Origin: Beaufortia kweichowensis
Lineage: Eukaryota; Chordata; Actinopteri; Cypriniformes; Gastromyzontidae
DNA length: 64,000 bases
Direction of reading: 5' to 3'
Assembly: GCA_019155185.1 (NCBI GenBank)
Contig: CM032806.1
Coordinates: 15,178,580-15,242,579 of the forward strand
Shown: positions 8,700-19,386 of the stretch, piece after piece
Numbering within the stretch: the stretch's first letter is position 1
How the letters are laid out: every line of letters starts with the position of its first letter
Notes under the pieces: model-generated
Databases searched by the model: none
What the model saw: the letters and a program-made list of their open reading frames with translations, nothing else
Told to the model about the DNA's origin: nothing
Program-made: the position numbers and the translations under genes

Positions 8700-10340
8700 T
8701 TAACTTTGATTCAAGGATATAGATTAGCAATAGGTTTGGTTGGGTAAAGTAGCATAAGCAGGGCAACTAGCAGAAATACAACACGATGCTAATGTAGTAG
8801 GATGAACACTTATCATCCTGCTTTTGTAATTGGAGGTTCGGCTCGTGGGAGGGGTACCCGGGTAGTATAAAAAGGGAAGTGTTCTTGTTGATTGACGTCA
8901 TTCTTGTTGGACGGTTGACGTCATCGACGTGCCACGGTTTGGTTCACGCACGCTGACTTTGGGCCGGCGTTGCGGTTGTGTGGTCCGGCTGGGACCTGTC
9001 GACATTGTGCTTATTGAAGCGACGTGTTTGATTGTGGACATCAAGGACGTGTGTTCCTTTGCGGTTGGTCGTCGCTCTCCCGTGATTTTCTCTCCGGTGT
9101 TTTGTCTCCGGTGGTTATTTACTGATCGTGTGCCTGTACCAATCTGTATGGATTTGGGGGCGTGAAGTAAAGCTTTATTCATGGGCTTCTAATCAAGTGG
9201 GCTCTGCGCTCTGTCTCGGACGATTGTGGTTCTTTCCTCTCTGCCGGTTGCACCCTGGTGCGCCAGCTGATGCGAGTCTTGCCGTTACGTTTTCATTACT
9301 ATTTTTGTTTCATTTCGTATAAATTTAGTATTTAGTTTCTTTTTGAGTCGTTCTGTTTGTTTCTTTGATAGGGTTTTCTTTTTTTGTTTCGTTTCATTGG
9401 TTATTTTTATTAAGTGCAAACTTTTGTTAATATTTGTGTGAATTATTGTTACTTTGAGTCATTGCTGTTCTTTTTGTGAATGCTGTGTTTGTTTAATTGT
9501 TTGTTGAAATGTGTGAAGCCATTTGTGTCATGAGCGTGTGTTAAACCTCCATAGTGGTTGATTGAATATGGCCATTGTGGTTTAATAATTATTTGATCTA
9601 GAGTACCCTGCTTAAACCATCTTATTGGCTTTTTGTTATAAATTGTTTTTTTGGTTTTCTCATTTTCTAAGTGTCTGTTTGGTACTGAACTCTAGTGGTT
9701 TTCCCGGAGTTATTGTGCTTCTGGATTCATGTCTTTTTCTTTTGGCAGGGCCTGGGCACCAGAGTGGAAGGCTAACTCACGATTGTGGTGGTGGTATTTC
9801 TCTCACTGTGTGACATACTAAGCACTTGTGAGTATGTGTGCTGTGACTTGCTGTGATCTCTTGGATGTATGTGGATTTCACTAGAGTTTGATGCCAGTTT
9901 TGTATTGGTTGGTAAGCCCTAGACCCCTTGCCTCAGGTAATATCTGCAAATTCTGGCCCATTGCCATTCTTACATAATGTTTTAATAATTGTCTTTGTAC
10001 GTATTTACTCTCTGAATGTTTACATGATCATTGTTTTTATATATAATCTCATTCAGAGTAATGTTTCCTTCCTCTTTTTAATGTGACTGGTTGCTGTGTC
10101 GAGTTATGTAAAATCTCGTCTGTAATAAAGTATTTTTATATTATAAATTCAGTGTCTCTGAGCCCATTAGCATCACGAATCTGTGAATTGCCTTTGATGT
10201 GCTTTGAATCCTTGGGTGAAAGTCCCAAGGTGGCGTAGTCAGCTCTGTGTGGTTAGAATATAGTGTATTACGAATTGGGCGTTCTTTTGCCCTCCTATGT
10301 ACACACATGTCTAGCGGCCCCGCGCCACGACACTAACACA
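8700..10340 (+). mobile_element. LTR-like insert splitting gag
   Basis: This block separates p12-like gag from capsid gag and differs in base composition (T/G-rich, with GC-rich parts) from the retroviral leader. It contains TATAAAAA (8866-8873), two palindromic TGACGTCA sites (8893-8900 and 8916-8923), an AATAAA (about 10125) near its right side, and TGGCGTAGTC at 10231-10240. The last matches the first 10 bases complementary to vertebrate tRNA-Ser, preceded three bases earlier by CA. That is the layout of a long LTR (possibly 8793-10227, TG...CA) followed by a primer-binding site. The exact ends and a target duplication were not found, so a solo or truncated LTR of a second element is only the best guess. 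Confidence 0.45.
8866..8923 (+). promoter_or_regulatory. TATA box with two CRE palindromes
   Basis: TATAAAAA at 8866-8873 is followed by TGACGTCA at 8893-8900 and 8916-8923, 23 bp apart. CREs bind CREB/ATF factors. Here they would lie at or just after the start site set by the TATA box, which is unusual but known for some viral promoters. They appear to be the promoter of the LTR-like insert. Confidence 0.5.
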
Positions 10341-10356
10341 AACACAAGCCAGTCTG

Positions 10357-11236
10357 AAACCCCTTATGGGACAATAGCCACCAGACTGGGCAAATGCCAT
10401 CAGAAAACACTTTCCAGCACCACTAGGGGCCATTCACAACATTAAGTTCATCCCCAAAGAGGGGGAGACGCCAGCAGCATATTTAATGCATTTAATGAAA
10501 TGTAAAGAAGAATGGGAGCCACAAAGGGGTACATCCACATTCAGATAGGGTACATGAAGAAATGTTCAGAGCTGCAGTAATGGAAGGGACGGAGGAGTGT
10601 GTAAAGAGTAGTCCAAAAGAAAATCCAGATATACCAGGCAGCACCACACAAACATGGGAAAGAGATTTGATGCACCACATGACTAGAGCACAAGAAAAGG
10701 AGAGGGGAAAGGACTGTGAGCTGGAGGAGCTAAAAGTACAACTATTAAAACTGCAGTTAGGGGAAGCTAGACAAAAGATAAACGAAAAAAAAAAAAAAAA
10801 AAAAAGATAAGAATTAGTAGCTATTGCAACACCCAGATATAGACACACACCACAATCTGAGGAGAATAGGGCACATATTACACCAATAGGTCCAACATTT
10901 AGAGCCCAACCATGGTCATATGGCCAGCAAGATGTGGGGTATGGTATGGAAGTCATGGGGAGCGGCGGAGGCATGAGGGGTGGAAGAGGAGGATGGCAGG
11001 GCAGAAACTGTTTCGTCTGTGGCCAGCTAGGTCACTTTGCTAAAGAATGTCCCCAGCAGCACACATCTGGCCCGGCTCCTAGAGGGAGAGGGGGCTATAA
11101 TCGAGGAAAAGCATCTCAAAAGGGAGCGAGGGGGATACACAGCACCCCATGCAGCGCTTGCTCCTCAACCAACTGCACAAAGAGAGCCACAGAGAGACCA
11201 CAGCAGGGCCATGGCGGAGCGGATGCTGAGCATTGA
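10357..11236 (+). pseudogene. gag: Retroviral gag, capsid C-terminus and nucleocapsid
   Basis: Frames from 10357 read HFPAPLGAIHNIKFIPKEGE and then AAYLMHLMKCKEEW, the C-terminal capsid region of gamma/epsilon-type Gag. A frame shift at about 10548 leads to 10562-10810 (MFRAAVMEGTEE...), which carries a charged helical linker and ends in a run of 21 A (10785-10805). The nucleocapsid frame (10934-11236) has a basic Gly/Arg-rich stretch and one CCHC zinc knuckle, CFVCGQLGHFAKEC (C-X2-C-X4-H-X4-C), followed by RG-rich sequence. These proteins package viral RNA. Stops at about 10372 and 10549 and the frame changes make it non-functional. Confidence 0.8.
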
Positions 11237-11380
11237 GGTCAACCAAGACCGTGTGAACTTTTTAGTGGACACTGGGGCCACTTTTTCCATTTTGACTATT
11301 GACTTTGACCAAACACAGATATCACCAAAGCAGGTGGAGGTCATGGGTTTCTCGTGGTGACCATTATCATCCTGCAAAGA
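11191..11380 (+). pseudogene. pro: Retroviral aspartic protease (broken)
   Basis: Within the frame 11037-11360 the residues VNFLVDTGATFSIL form the active-site loop of a retropepsin (D-T-G). A flap and a second conserved segment cannot be followed after 11360, where the frame ends, and the next 200 bases read in shifted frames. Retropepsins cut Gag and Pol into mature proteins. The first 98 bases of this segment are duplicated at 12686-12783. Confidence 0.75.
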
Positions 11381-11570
11381 ACCAGGAGGGACTGACAGAT
11401 ACTAAAGAGAACTTCATTCTGAGACTGTTGGCGGGCAGGGACTGTTATTGTTGTACTCCATTTGGAAGCTCTGAGTGCCGACTGGGGTTCCGTAAGTGCC
11501 TCCATACAATCTCCCACATGTCACATTATTATATGATAGGAATTAGACAGAATGGTATCAACAAAGTTTT

Positions 11571-12680
11571 TTGGAAGAATTAGAGGGAACAGAATGGGAA
11601 ATTAAATGTTCTGGGATTATTGTAGAATTAGAGGGAATAGTGGGGGCTGTAGAACTAACTGAAAAACAGGAAGAATGGTACATGATGAAGGGGGAGGCTA
11701 GGCCACACATCACTGTAGCAGTACATCACAGAGACCAAGCTAAAGAGTTAGTGCCCATGACAAAGAGGTTACAGGATATGACAGATTGGGAGGAAACACA
11801 GATAGAAGGGGTTAAACATTCAGCGAAAGAGCAGGCTTACAAAATTGATAAACACACCAGCAACACAGTTACATTAAGACATAGATGGATAACTAGATGG
11901 CACGGTAGGGAGAACTGATCATGAATTAACTGAACAAATGATTAACACATTGTGGTAACTAGGACCTACAGATGTTGGCTTTTGCTCCTCCAGTCCAGAG
12001 ATCACTTTTGAACTTGTCACATATGAGCCAATATAGCAACCTCAGTATCCACACAAAACAAAAACTGATGAGGGGAATGTTGAGATAATTAAGAGCCTGC
12101 TGACAGCAGGAGTAATAGAACCATCACATTTATTCCCAAATGCAACACCACATTCTGCCTTTAGTAAAAAAAAAAAGTTTTAATGTCATTGTGATAATCA
12201 ACAAATTACCTGTATCCAACCTTTACACAGCTCTGACCAACCTGACACCACAACATGATTTATATGTATTGATTTAGCAAATGAATTCTTCCACCTACCA
12301 TTAGCACACCATTTAAGGGATATATTTTCATTGACATTCAAGGGCCAACAGTATAGGTACACGAGGGTACCAGAGGGGTTCATACTGTCACCAGAGAGAG
12401 TGACATAACTGTTAACAGAGTGTTGTTCCAGAAGAAGTATAAGAAAACAGCACACTTGGTTATGGGGCATCATCTGACCATTTAAACATCACAGACTATA
12501 ACGACATATGTCAATTTAACATCATTTACCATATCATCCTTTAAAAACGAGAGAGAATTCAAAAAATTCTTACTTTTTGAATTCTGAATTTAACTTTTAC
12601 ACATGAGGGGATCAACATGGCTGATTACATGACACAAGGGGAACCACACAAGTGTGAACTTACAGTAATTGCTGAGTAAA
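11571..12680 (+). pseudogene. pol: Retroviral pol: protease-RT linker and partial reverse transcriptase
   Basis: An open frame at 11571-11918 encodes the linker between protease and RT seen in fish retroviruses (ends RHRWITRWHGREN). RT fingers follow in broken frames at about 12040-12180 (LLTAGVIEPSHLFPNATPHS). The clearest RT piece is 12259-12408: CIDLANEFFHLPLAHH carries the motif A Asp (codon 12271-12273) and is followed by FKGQQYRYTRVPEGFILSP. A TAA at 12406 and loss of the YxDD region leave the catalytic site incomplete. A last piece at about 12604-12680 may be the RT-RNase H connection. The copy stops there. Confidence 0.75.
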
Positions 12681-12685
12681 AAGTT

Positions 12686-12783
12686 AGAGAGACCACAGCA
12701 GGGCCATGGCGGAGCCGATGCTGAGCATTGAGGTCAACCAAGACCGTCTGAACTTTTTAGTGGACACTGGGGCCACTTTTTCC
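12686..12783 (+). repeat. 98-bp duplicate of the protease active-site segment
   Basis: These 98 bases repeat 11191-11288 with only two visible base differences (GCGGATG/GCCGATG and GTGTG/GTCTG). The copy is followed by a further echo of its own interior (AACCAAGACCGTC at 12737 and 12784). The few differences imply a duplication much younger than the retrovirus itself, or gene conversion between the two copies. Confidence 0.9.
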
Positions 12784-12795
12784 AACCAAGACCGT

Positions 12796-13250
12796 CACTC
12801 ACCCCTGGCATTTTTTTTTTTTCATTTTATGTATGTTCTTACTGATAATCCATTAAAAAAAAAAACTCTTTGTGCTGTTTTATAGAAAATATGGAAATGC
12901 AGTTTATATACATTTCTGTCTATCTGTCTGCTGCATAATAAATCCAATGCTTTTTTTTTTACATGTATTTAAATTTGATAAGTAGGTATGCATTTGACCA
13001 TTAAACCTAATTAATAAAAAACGCCATGATGAATAATATTGTGTTTATATTAACACTTAATATAATGTAATATTAGTTCATTTATTGATTGGAAATCAAG
13101 GTCATTTGTATTAATGCGTATTATTCATACAATCTCTCTCGCACTCCATCGAAATTAATCACACATGCAATACATCTAATGTACAGTAGATGGCTGTAAT
13201 GCTCCTATGAAGTGAATGGCCAATAAACAAGAAGAAAACTAAGAAAAGCG
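12796..13250. other. AT-rich spacer between retrovirus and chmp7
   Basis: No gene or clear repeat is visible. Several T and A runs occur (12811-12821, 12856-12866, 12951-12960). No copy of the 5496-6199 LTR is present here, which bears on the permuted order of the provirus. Confidence 0.5.
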
Positions 13251-13440
13251 TTGTTGTCTTCCGGGTGATGTGCTTTCATGTTTAGCGGGCAGTAAAAGGA
13301 TAACGACAAGTCCCTCCATCTGCTTTTTCTCCTTTTCGTTGGTCGTTTAAACAGCATGTGGACTGCAGCAAATGGGTATCACGCTAAATACTGAGGATTT
13401 TTTAACTGAGAAGTTTATCAGACATCTGCTTAAACTTCAG
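13251..13440 (+). promoter_or_regulatory. chmp7: chmp7 promoter and non-coding exon 1
   Basis: A CCAAT-type box (GGCCAATAAA, about 13219) and an ETS-type site (CTTCCGG, 13258-13264) precede a moderately GC-rich stretch. It ends in CTTCAG|GTGTGAG, a good splice donor at 13440/13441. The next acceptor is at 14406, five bases before the chmp7 start codon, so this is most likely the untranslated first exon. The exact start site cannot be read from sequence alone. Confidence 0.5.
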
Positions 13441-14183
13441 GTGTGAGCTCGAATCTGAAAGATTGGTAAATCAGGTGAGATGATTATCCTACCTAAAGTA
13501 GATAACGTTTAAGGGCATTACCGATGCTGCTCACTAGCCATCGAGAACACCGTTCTATACTGAAATATTTTTGTGTATAGAAACTGGAGAAACGTTGTTG
13601 TCACGTCTAATTAAATGTCAGGGAGTTATTATAAGGAGTTATTATAAGCAAAACTTATAATGGTAATACCTAAATATTTACATTACGAACATTTCAGTTC
13701 TGCAGTGCTACATGTCATAGGCATACACACTGTGAAACTATTTATGAAAGTATTGTTAAAAATAATTAATTTGTATGCCGTATTTTATTTAAGTCAATCT
13801 TTTATTTTAGTGTTTTGCTTTCATATTTTGTCATATCACACCACAGATTACATTTGTAAATGCAACAAAAATCCTATAGATATATGTATAGATTTTGACA
13901 GACTTTTAATATGTCCACTACCAGTCATAAACAAACGGACAAACGTACTCGCTGTTGTTTATTTTTTCCCCCACATCTTAGAATAATAGTAAACTCAAAA
14001 ACCATCAAAATCATGAAATAACATAATTGCAACTGTAGGAATTGTTGTGAATAAAAACATCCAAAGTAAATGAACAATATGTTATATTTTAGCATCTTTA
14101 AAAGTTGTCACCCTTTCTCTTGAATTTGCAAAATCTTTCTTTTTATTGTTTAGATGAATTGCTTCATTGTTATTCTCATATTT

Positions 14184-14216
14184 GTAGCTTTGGATAAAAG
14201 CATCTTCTGAATGCTT
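14184..14216 (-). repeat. L2-type LINE/SINE 3' tail fragment
   Basis: GCTTTGGATAAAAGCATC is the conserved 3' stem-loop tail of fish L2-clade LINEs (UnaL2 type) and the SINEs that borrow it, here as a short isolated piece in chmp7 intron 1. Confidence 0.55.
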
Positions 14217-14410
14217 AATTGTAAAAGTGCAACCAAAGCAATTTTTTCAATTTCCCCTTTTGTGTTTCACGGAAGAAAGTAAATCATATCACGTAACAAC
14301 GTACTTACTTTACTGTCTTTATTGATGTAAGTTTAGATTTACAGATGTCTTGCACATCTGTTTGCTGCCTGCAAATAATGATTAAAGCTGTTTTTCTTTT
14401 CAACAGAGCC

Positions 14411-15239
14411 ATGTCAGTTTCAGTAAAGCAGACAGACTTCCCGCCAGACTGGGAGGATGACGAACGGATGGCTTTTTTGTTTTCTGCCTTTAAAGAGAAC
14501 AGAGATGTTGACTGTGCAGACTGGGATGCAAAGATAGACTTCTGGAGCTCGTTGATCATTGATCACTGCAGGCAACGTGGATCAGTGTGTGTGAACCTGC
14601 AGGACTTGTATGAGAGTTTCAGAAGAAAAGGGGCTGTACCTTTGGGTTTGAGTATTGTAATACAGAGCATGATCAGGTAATTTACTGTGATCTGAATCTC
14701 AGATTAAGATGTTTATGTTATGAATATGTTTGGTCCAGAAGAGTTAAAACAGGTTTGAGTGTGCCATAGTTCCAATCCTGCTCCATTACACTTATCTGAA
14801 ATTAACTTACCTAGTTGGATCAGGTGTGTTAAACTTGTATTTGGTTTACGCTGTTTTAGGTTCTAGGGCAATCAAACAATCGTGATTAATCATTTGATTA
14901 ATCACGATTAATCACATCCAGTATAAAAGTTTGTGTTTACATTATATATGTCTGTTTACTGTATTATTTTTGTATTTATAAACACATACATGCATATATT
15001 TAAATAAAATATAAAACATCAATAAAAATGTATAAATGTTTATATATAATTTCAATTATTGGTAAATATAAATAAATACATCTAAATATTTCACAGTACA
15101 CAGTCATATATTATGTAAACACATAATTCTATTATTCTGGATGTGATTAATCGTGATTAATTGTTTAACAGCCCTACGCTAGATCTAGCCTCTAACTTGG
15201 TGTTTAAGTCCACAGTTCATCTAAAATTTCAGTCACACA

Positions 15240-15291
<52 letters not shown>

Positions 15292-18200
15292 CAGTTTTGT
15301 GTTATTATTAAGTGTTTTAGAATTGTCATTATTTCATCTTATTTACAAAAGTGTAATCTATGTATATGCCATCACATTTGTTGTCCTCCCAGGAGTGGAA
15401 AGGTGCAAAAAGAATCAGATTTTGCTGCAAACGTAGACTCTGGCTGGTTGTCATGGGGTGTTGGACTTTTGTTAGTTCGACCTCTCAAATGGACTCTATC
15501 TACTCTGCTGGGCAGCGGGAGAGTTCCTCTGGAAGAGTCGTTTGTTGTGATAGAGCTGGTGAAAGTAAGTGTGTCTCCAGTGAAACTGGTTCATGCAATC
15601 AGTTCGTGCTAAATGGTAATACACAATGACAGAATAACTTTGTATTTGTCCTCGTTTAAGGAAAAACCCACTGTTTAAGATAATAGGATTCAATAAATAA
15701 TTTCTTTTGCAGGAAAAGGCAGCAGCGCTATTGGCGGCATATCGGAGTTCTCCTTTAGCAGAACGATCTTTGTTGTCTTTCCAAGAGCTGCGTAATCTGT
15801 CTTCTCACATCTGCTCAGATGAAAGCACGCTCTGCATGGCCCTGTTACAGCTACAGAGAGAAAAACAAGTCACCGTTTCACTTCATGAAGGCGAGAAGGT
15901 GTGTTAACCTTCAACCACCAACACAAATAAAGTTTATGGATTCGGAGTGTTATATGGATATTGAGGTTAATGAGGTTTATGATGTACAATGGCACAAAGA
16001 AGATATTCAGAAATTAACTTATAATATTTGATGTTTTGCTTGAGAATTGTGCTGTATTTTAAAAAAAAAATGCATTGATATTCTGTTAAAATGTCCACTT
16101 GGTTCATCCAAAAATGAACATTTTGTCGTCATTTACTTAGTTAACCCGATTTTGTTGCTTTTGTGGAAGACAGAAATAATTTAAGTATTTGAGCAGCATG
16201 AGGATAAGAAAATAATGCCTTTATATGTATAGATCTGTTTTGTTTTTCGAGGCACAGGTGATAAGAGCATCTAATCAGCATCTTTCAACACACTGTCTTC
16301 TCATTGCACTGCTCAGTTTGGATTCACCTTCTGACTTTGCCTTGATGTTCAGCTGGTGAAATTCAGTCAAGCTAGGCAGGGCCGCGTGTCCCCAGTCAGT
16401 GAGGTGGATCTGGGTATCTATCAGCTCCAGCGCAGCGAGAAACTGCTGGAAGAGAGGGTGGAGGTGTTGGGACAAGATGTAGAAAAGTAAGGCAGTTCAT
16501 CCAACTTTTATTGATGTTATTTTGCAATGGTCACTGTCCAGTAATCTGACATCATTTTTTTTCGAGCTTCACATTTATGACATAGTGTATAATCCTAACA
16601 ATGTTGCTAAAGTGAGATGTGTTGTTTGATGTGTGCAGGTGTAAACAGCAGGCAAAAACTCTGCTTAAAGAGGGGAAGAAATCACAGGTATGAGCAGACT
16701 GCATATATTTATGTCAATTGGAAAAACATGATCACCCACATTTTGTCTGCCACAGGCTCTGAGGTGCTTACGTGGGGGCAAGCGGGTGGAAAAGAAAGCA
16801 GATCGTCTGTTTGCTCAGCTTGAAACGGTGAAGGGAATTCTGGACAGGATAGCAAACTCTCAAACTGACCGCCTGGTGAGACCCAAAAACACACAGATGC
16901 ACTGACAGTGTGGTGTGAATGACAACACGCGCTGTTGCCACCTACACTTTGTCATCCAACATTTTGATGTTTGCTGTTTGCTGTTTTTTTGTTGCCCAGC
17001 AAGAGAAAAAGTGAAAATCACAGTTGTGTAATTTCCATATGATGTTTTAAAACTCTGTGTTGTATGATGGACAGTTTTTTTGGGGGGGTAAACTATTTCT
17101 TCCTAAACACAGACTTTATGCGAATGATAACTGCAGTGTAATGTATGCAATTCTTTCCCAATCTAAGAGCCTTACATCCAAGCACCTAACATGGTGTTTC
17201 TATCAGAAAATGTCAATCTGTCAAACATTGAAGTTGATTATGCAAGACTCTATCAAATGTTTTTGTATTTTAAAATAGGTGATGCAGGCATACCAGGCAG
17301 GTGTGGCAGCTTTGAGGATTTCTTTGAAAGGTGTGACTGTAGAACGAGCAGAGAACCTGGTTGATCAGATACAGGAGGTGCTCTTAAAAATTCACATTGT
17401 ACTATAACATTTACAGTGTAGATTGAACTTTATTCAAGGTTTTTCTCACTTTTATACAGTTGTGTGATGCTCAGGATGAAGTGAATCAGACTCTTGCCAG
17501 TGGGACGCTGGATTCTGGTAATTGAGTTTAATTTAGTATCCATCGTCTTCCATTGCTGTTCTGTCGGTGTTTACAGCAAAGCTTGACTGAGTATTAGCCA
17601 TAAAGACTAGCTTAATATTTATTCTTCACAATTTAATAGGTGGTGACTCGGATGAGTTGGAGGAGGAGTTGAAGGCATTATTGGAAAAAACCATCCCAGA
17701 TAGCAATGATGTACTGCCAGAAGTCCCTACACAACCTGTTTTTCCTGCAAGAAAGACAGGAATGTCAGATGATGATTTTGTGCGGTCTTTGCCAGCTGTG
17801 CCTAATGCTGGCCTGGGCATCACAGATGAGGAGTTGGACAGAGAACTGAGTCGGCTTACAGTCTCTGACACAGGTTAGTGACATTGACAGTGACATATCA
17901 GTTGTACTATAGCTAAGATGTGGTTAGGAATTTGGGTGTTAAAGTATTATGCAAGTTATACATGGGCATTTGCAGTGTTATGCAATGTAGTCAACCTTAC
18001 CAGGAAAAAATATCTAGTGATCTAAAGAGAAACAAAGTTTACCCCCACTTACTCTTTTTAATAAGTTGAAAATGTGAGCTGTTGCTGAATTGCTCTGCAA
18101 TGTAGCTCACAGGTACTGTGCTGTAGCTCCTTAATGTTGCTTTTATTTACATTTACATTTAGGCATTTAGCTGACACTTTTATCCAAAGCGACTTACAAA

Positions 18201-19386
18201 TATTAGGAGAATATTTATTGCCATCGTCATTGCAATTTTTTTGTTTTGTTGGCTGTGTGCAATAATATGCCTATTATCCTTTTTTTATATAAAAGTGCCT
18301 ATATAGACCATGTGACCAATATGTAAAGCAATTTAGAGTTGAATTTTTACATATCATTAAGGGGTGATTTTATCAAACATTATTGATATTTTAATAATAA
18401 TACAATAATAAACTAATTAAATCATTATATATAAATAACTGTAATTAAATAATAGTACAGCAGTCTCTGTGAATGATTATGTATGAGAAAATAGAGAAAG
18501 ACTCTATTTATGAATGATTAGAATTCTTGTGCATTCAAAGTTATAGGCCTACTCCTTAGCATTCCTGGTCAGTCAAAAGAAGTAAGAAGTAAGACTGAAT
18601 GCTGAATACTGGTTTATCTTGTACTGAAAAAAAGATAATTTTTTTTATTTGTAACATTTACATTTACATTTAGGCATTTAGCTGACGCTTTTATCCAAAG
18701 CGACTTACAAGTATTAGGAGACAATGAAGCGACACATCAAAAGCGGCAACAATAGTACTGAGAAGTGCTTTCCTAAGTTTACAAAGTAATGCAGTGCTAG
18801 ATAAATACCTGTAGAGGGAAGAAGAGAGGTTTTTTTTATATGTATATATTATGGTGTCAGGTGTTCGTGGAAGAGGTGTGTTTTTAGTTGTTTCTTGAAG
18901 GAGGTGAGGGATGTGGCAGAACGGATTGCGTTAGGGAGATTATTCCACAAGCCGGGGACAGAGAAGGAGAAAGAGCGAGAGAGAGATTTAGTGCCCTTCT
19001 GTGAGGGTACCACCAGTCGACGTTCGTTCGTTGAGCGTAGGGATCTGGATGGGTTGTAGGTATGTAGAAGAGAGTTAAAGTATGAGGGTGCAGAGTTTGT
19101 GATGGTTTTAAATGTTAGCATTAATGATTTAAATTTAATGCGGGCAGCCACCGGTAGCCAATGGAGAGAGATGAAGAGTGGTGTGACATGTGCTCTTTTG
19201 GGTTCCTGGAACACAAGTCTTGCTGCTGCGTTCTATATCATTTATGATCATGTGCAGAATCAGACATACAACTTGAGGCAACTTGAGTTCTTTGAGTGTA
19301 TTTCATAATGTGTTCGTTCATCTATCTCCTCAGATGTGCAGATGGGAAACATTTCATCTTACAGGAAACTTGAGCCGGCACAGTGA
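14411..19386 (+). CDS. chmp7: Charged multivesicular body protein 7 (ESCRT-III-like)
   Basis: CHMP7 binds the inner nuclear membrane/ER through its N-terminal half, partners LEM2 and recruits CHMP4 to reseal the nuclear envelope after mitosis; it also acts in endosomal sorting. Ten coding exons join in frame: 14411-14676, 15393-15564, 15713-15898, 16353-16486, 16639-16687, 16756-16875, 17279-17377, 17460-17517, 17640-17873, 19334-19386. They give 456 aa, against 453 in human. All introns are GT-AG. Residues 1-90 (PPDWEDDERMAFLFSAFKE) match the N-terminal winged-helix region. The SNF7-type helical core spans about 210-370, and DEELDRELSRL (about 424-434) is the C-terminal MIT-interacting helix. 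The ATG follows a splice acceptor at 14406. AATAAA signals lie at 19585 and 19611. The last intron carries a LINE fragment. Identity is certain; exon ends were placed by eye. Confidence 0.96.
14864..15176. mobile_element. MITE with TAGGGC...GCCCTA ends
   Basis: The left end (TAGGGCAATCAAACAATCG) and the right end (CGTGATTAATTGTTTAACAG, then CCCTA) are inverted repeats built from GATTAATC blocks, enclosing AT-rich DNA (313 bp in all). The sequence resembles a very common cyprinid MITE known from memory. It lies in chmp7 intron 2 (first coding intron). No transposase is encoded. Confidence 0.65.
15245..15290. repeat. (TA)n microsatellite
   Basis: About 23 uninterrupted TA units in the chmp7 intron between the first two coding exons. 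Confidence 0.95.
16095..16215. repeat. Degenerate half of a GGGATAGTTCACCC-type MITE
   Basis: GTTCATCCAAAAATGAAC followed by CATTTACTTAGTTAACCC, a TTGTGGAAGACAG piece and then AGCAGCATGAGGATAAG follows the order of the common fish element seen more fully at 28572-28890. It is diverged and lacks one end. Confidence 0.4.
18144..18208 (-). repeat. L2-type LINE/SINE 3' tail
   Basis: Plus-strand TTTACATTTACATTTAGGCA followed by TTTATCCAAAGCGACTTAC is the reverse of the conserved L2 (UnaL2-type) tail with its TGTAA-like terminal repeats. It lies about 500 bp from the fuller copy at 18652, in the same orientation. Confidence 0.65.
18652..19220 (-). mobile_element. 3' end of an L2-clade LINE (ORF2 C-terminus and tail)
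   Basis: On the minus strand a frame (19214-18849) encodes the C-terminal region found after the reverse transcriptase in L2/CR1-type LINEs: HVTPLFISLHWLPVAARIKF, then SLRSTNERRLVVPSQK, SVPGLWNNLPNAIRS and FKKQLKTHLF. It is followed by a 3' UTR and the conserved tail (GTAAGTCGCTTTGGATAAAA at about 18708-18689) with terminal TGTAAA repeats at 18652. This is a typical 5'-truncated insertion. It lies inside the last chmp7 intron in antisense orientation. The open frame is preserved over about 120 codons, so the insertion may be fairly young. Confidence 0.8.

Larger units (their letters stand above)
3370..12795 (+). mobile_element. Decayed endogenous retrovirus with one central LTR and permuted gene order
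   Basis: Retroviral parts run on the plus strand in the order integrase 3' part, macrodomain ORF, env remnant, polypurine tract, LTR, primer-binding site, leader, gag, protease, partial RT. A normal provirus reads LTR-gag-pol-env-LTR. Here the single LTR is in the middle and the two halves of pol lie at the outer ends. The missing part is roughly RNase H to the integrase core. One explanation is integration or repair of a one-LTR circle opened in pol; another is a tandem provirus sharing one LTR that later lost its outer parts. Gag (one zinc knuckle, PPPY) and the env anchor resemble gamma/epsilon-type fish retroviruses. All genes carry stops or frameshifts. A separate insert of about 1.6 kb interrupts gag. 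Confidence 0.8.

Noticed and set aside
12796..13250. Second LTR of the provirus at its right side
   Set aside because: No similarity to 5496-6199 was found by eye, nor a polypurine tract or CA...TG boundary.
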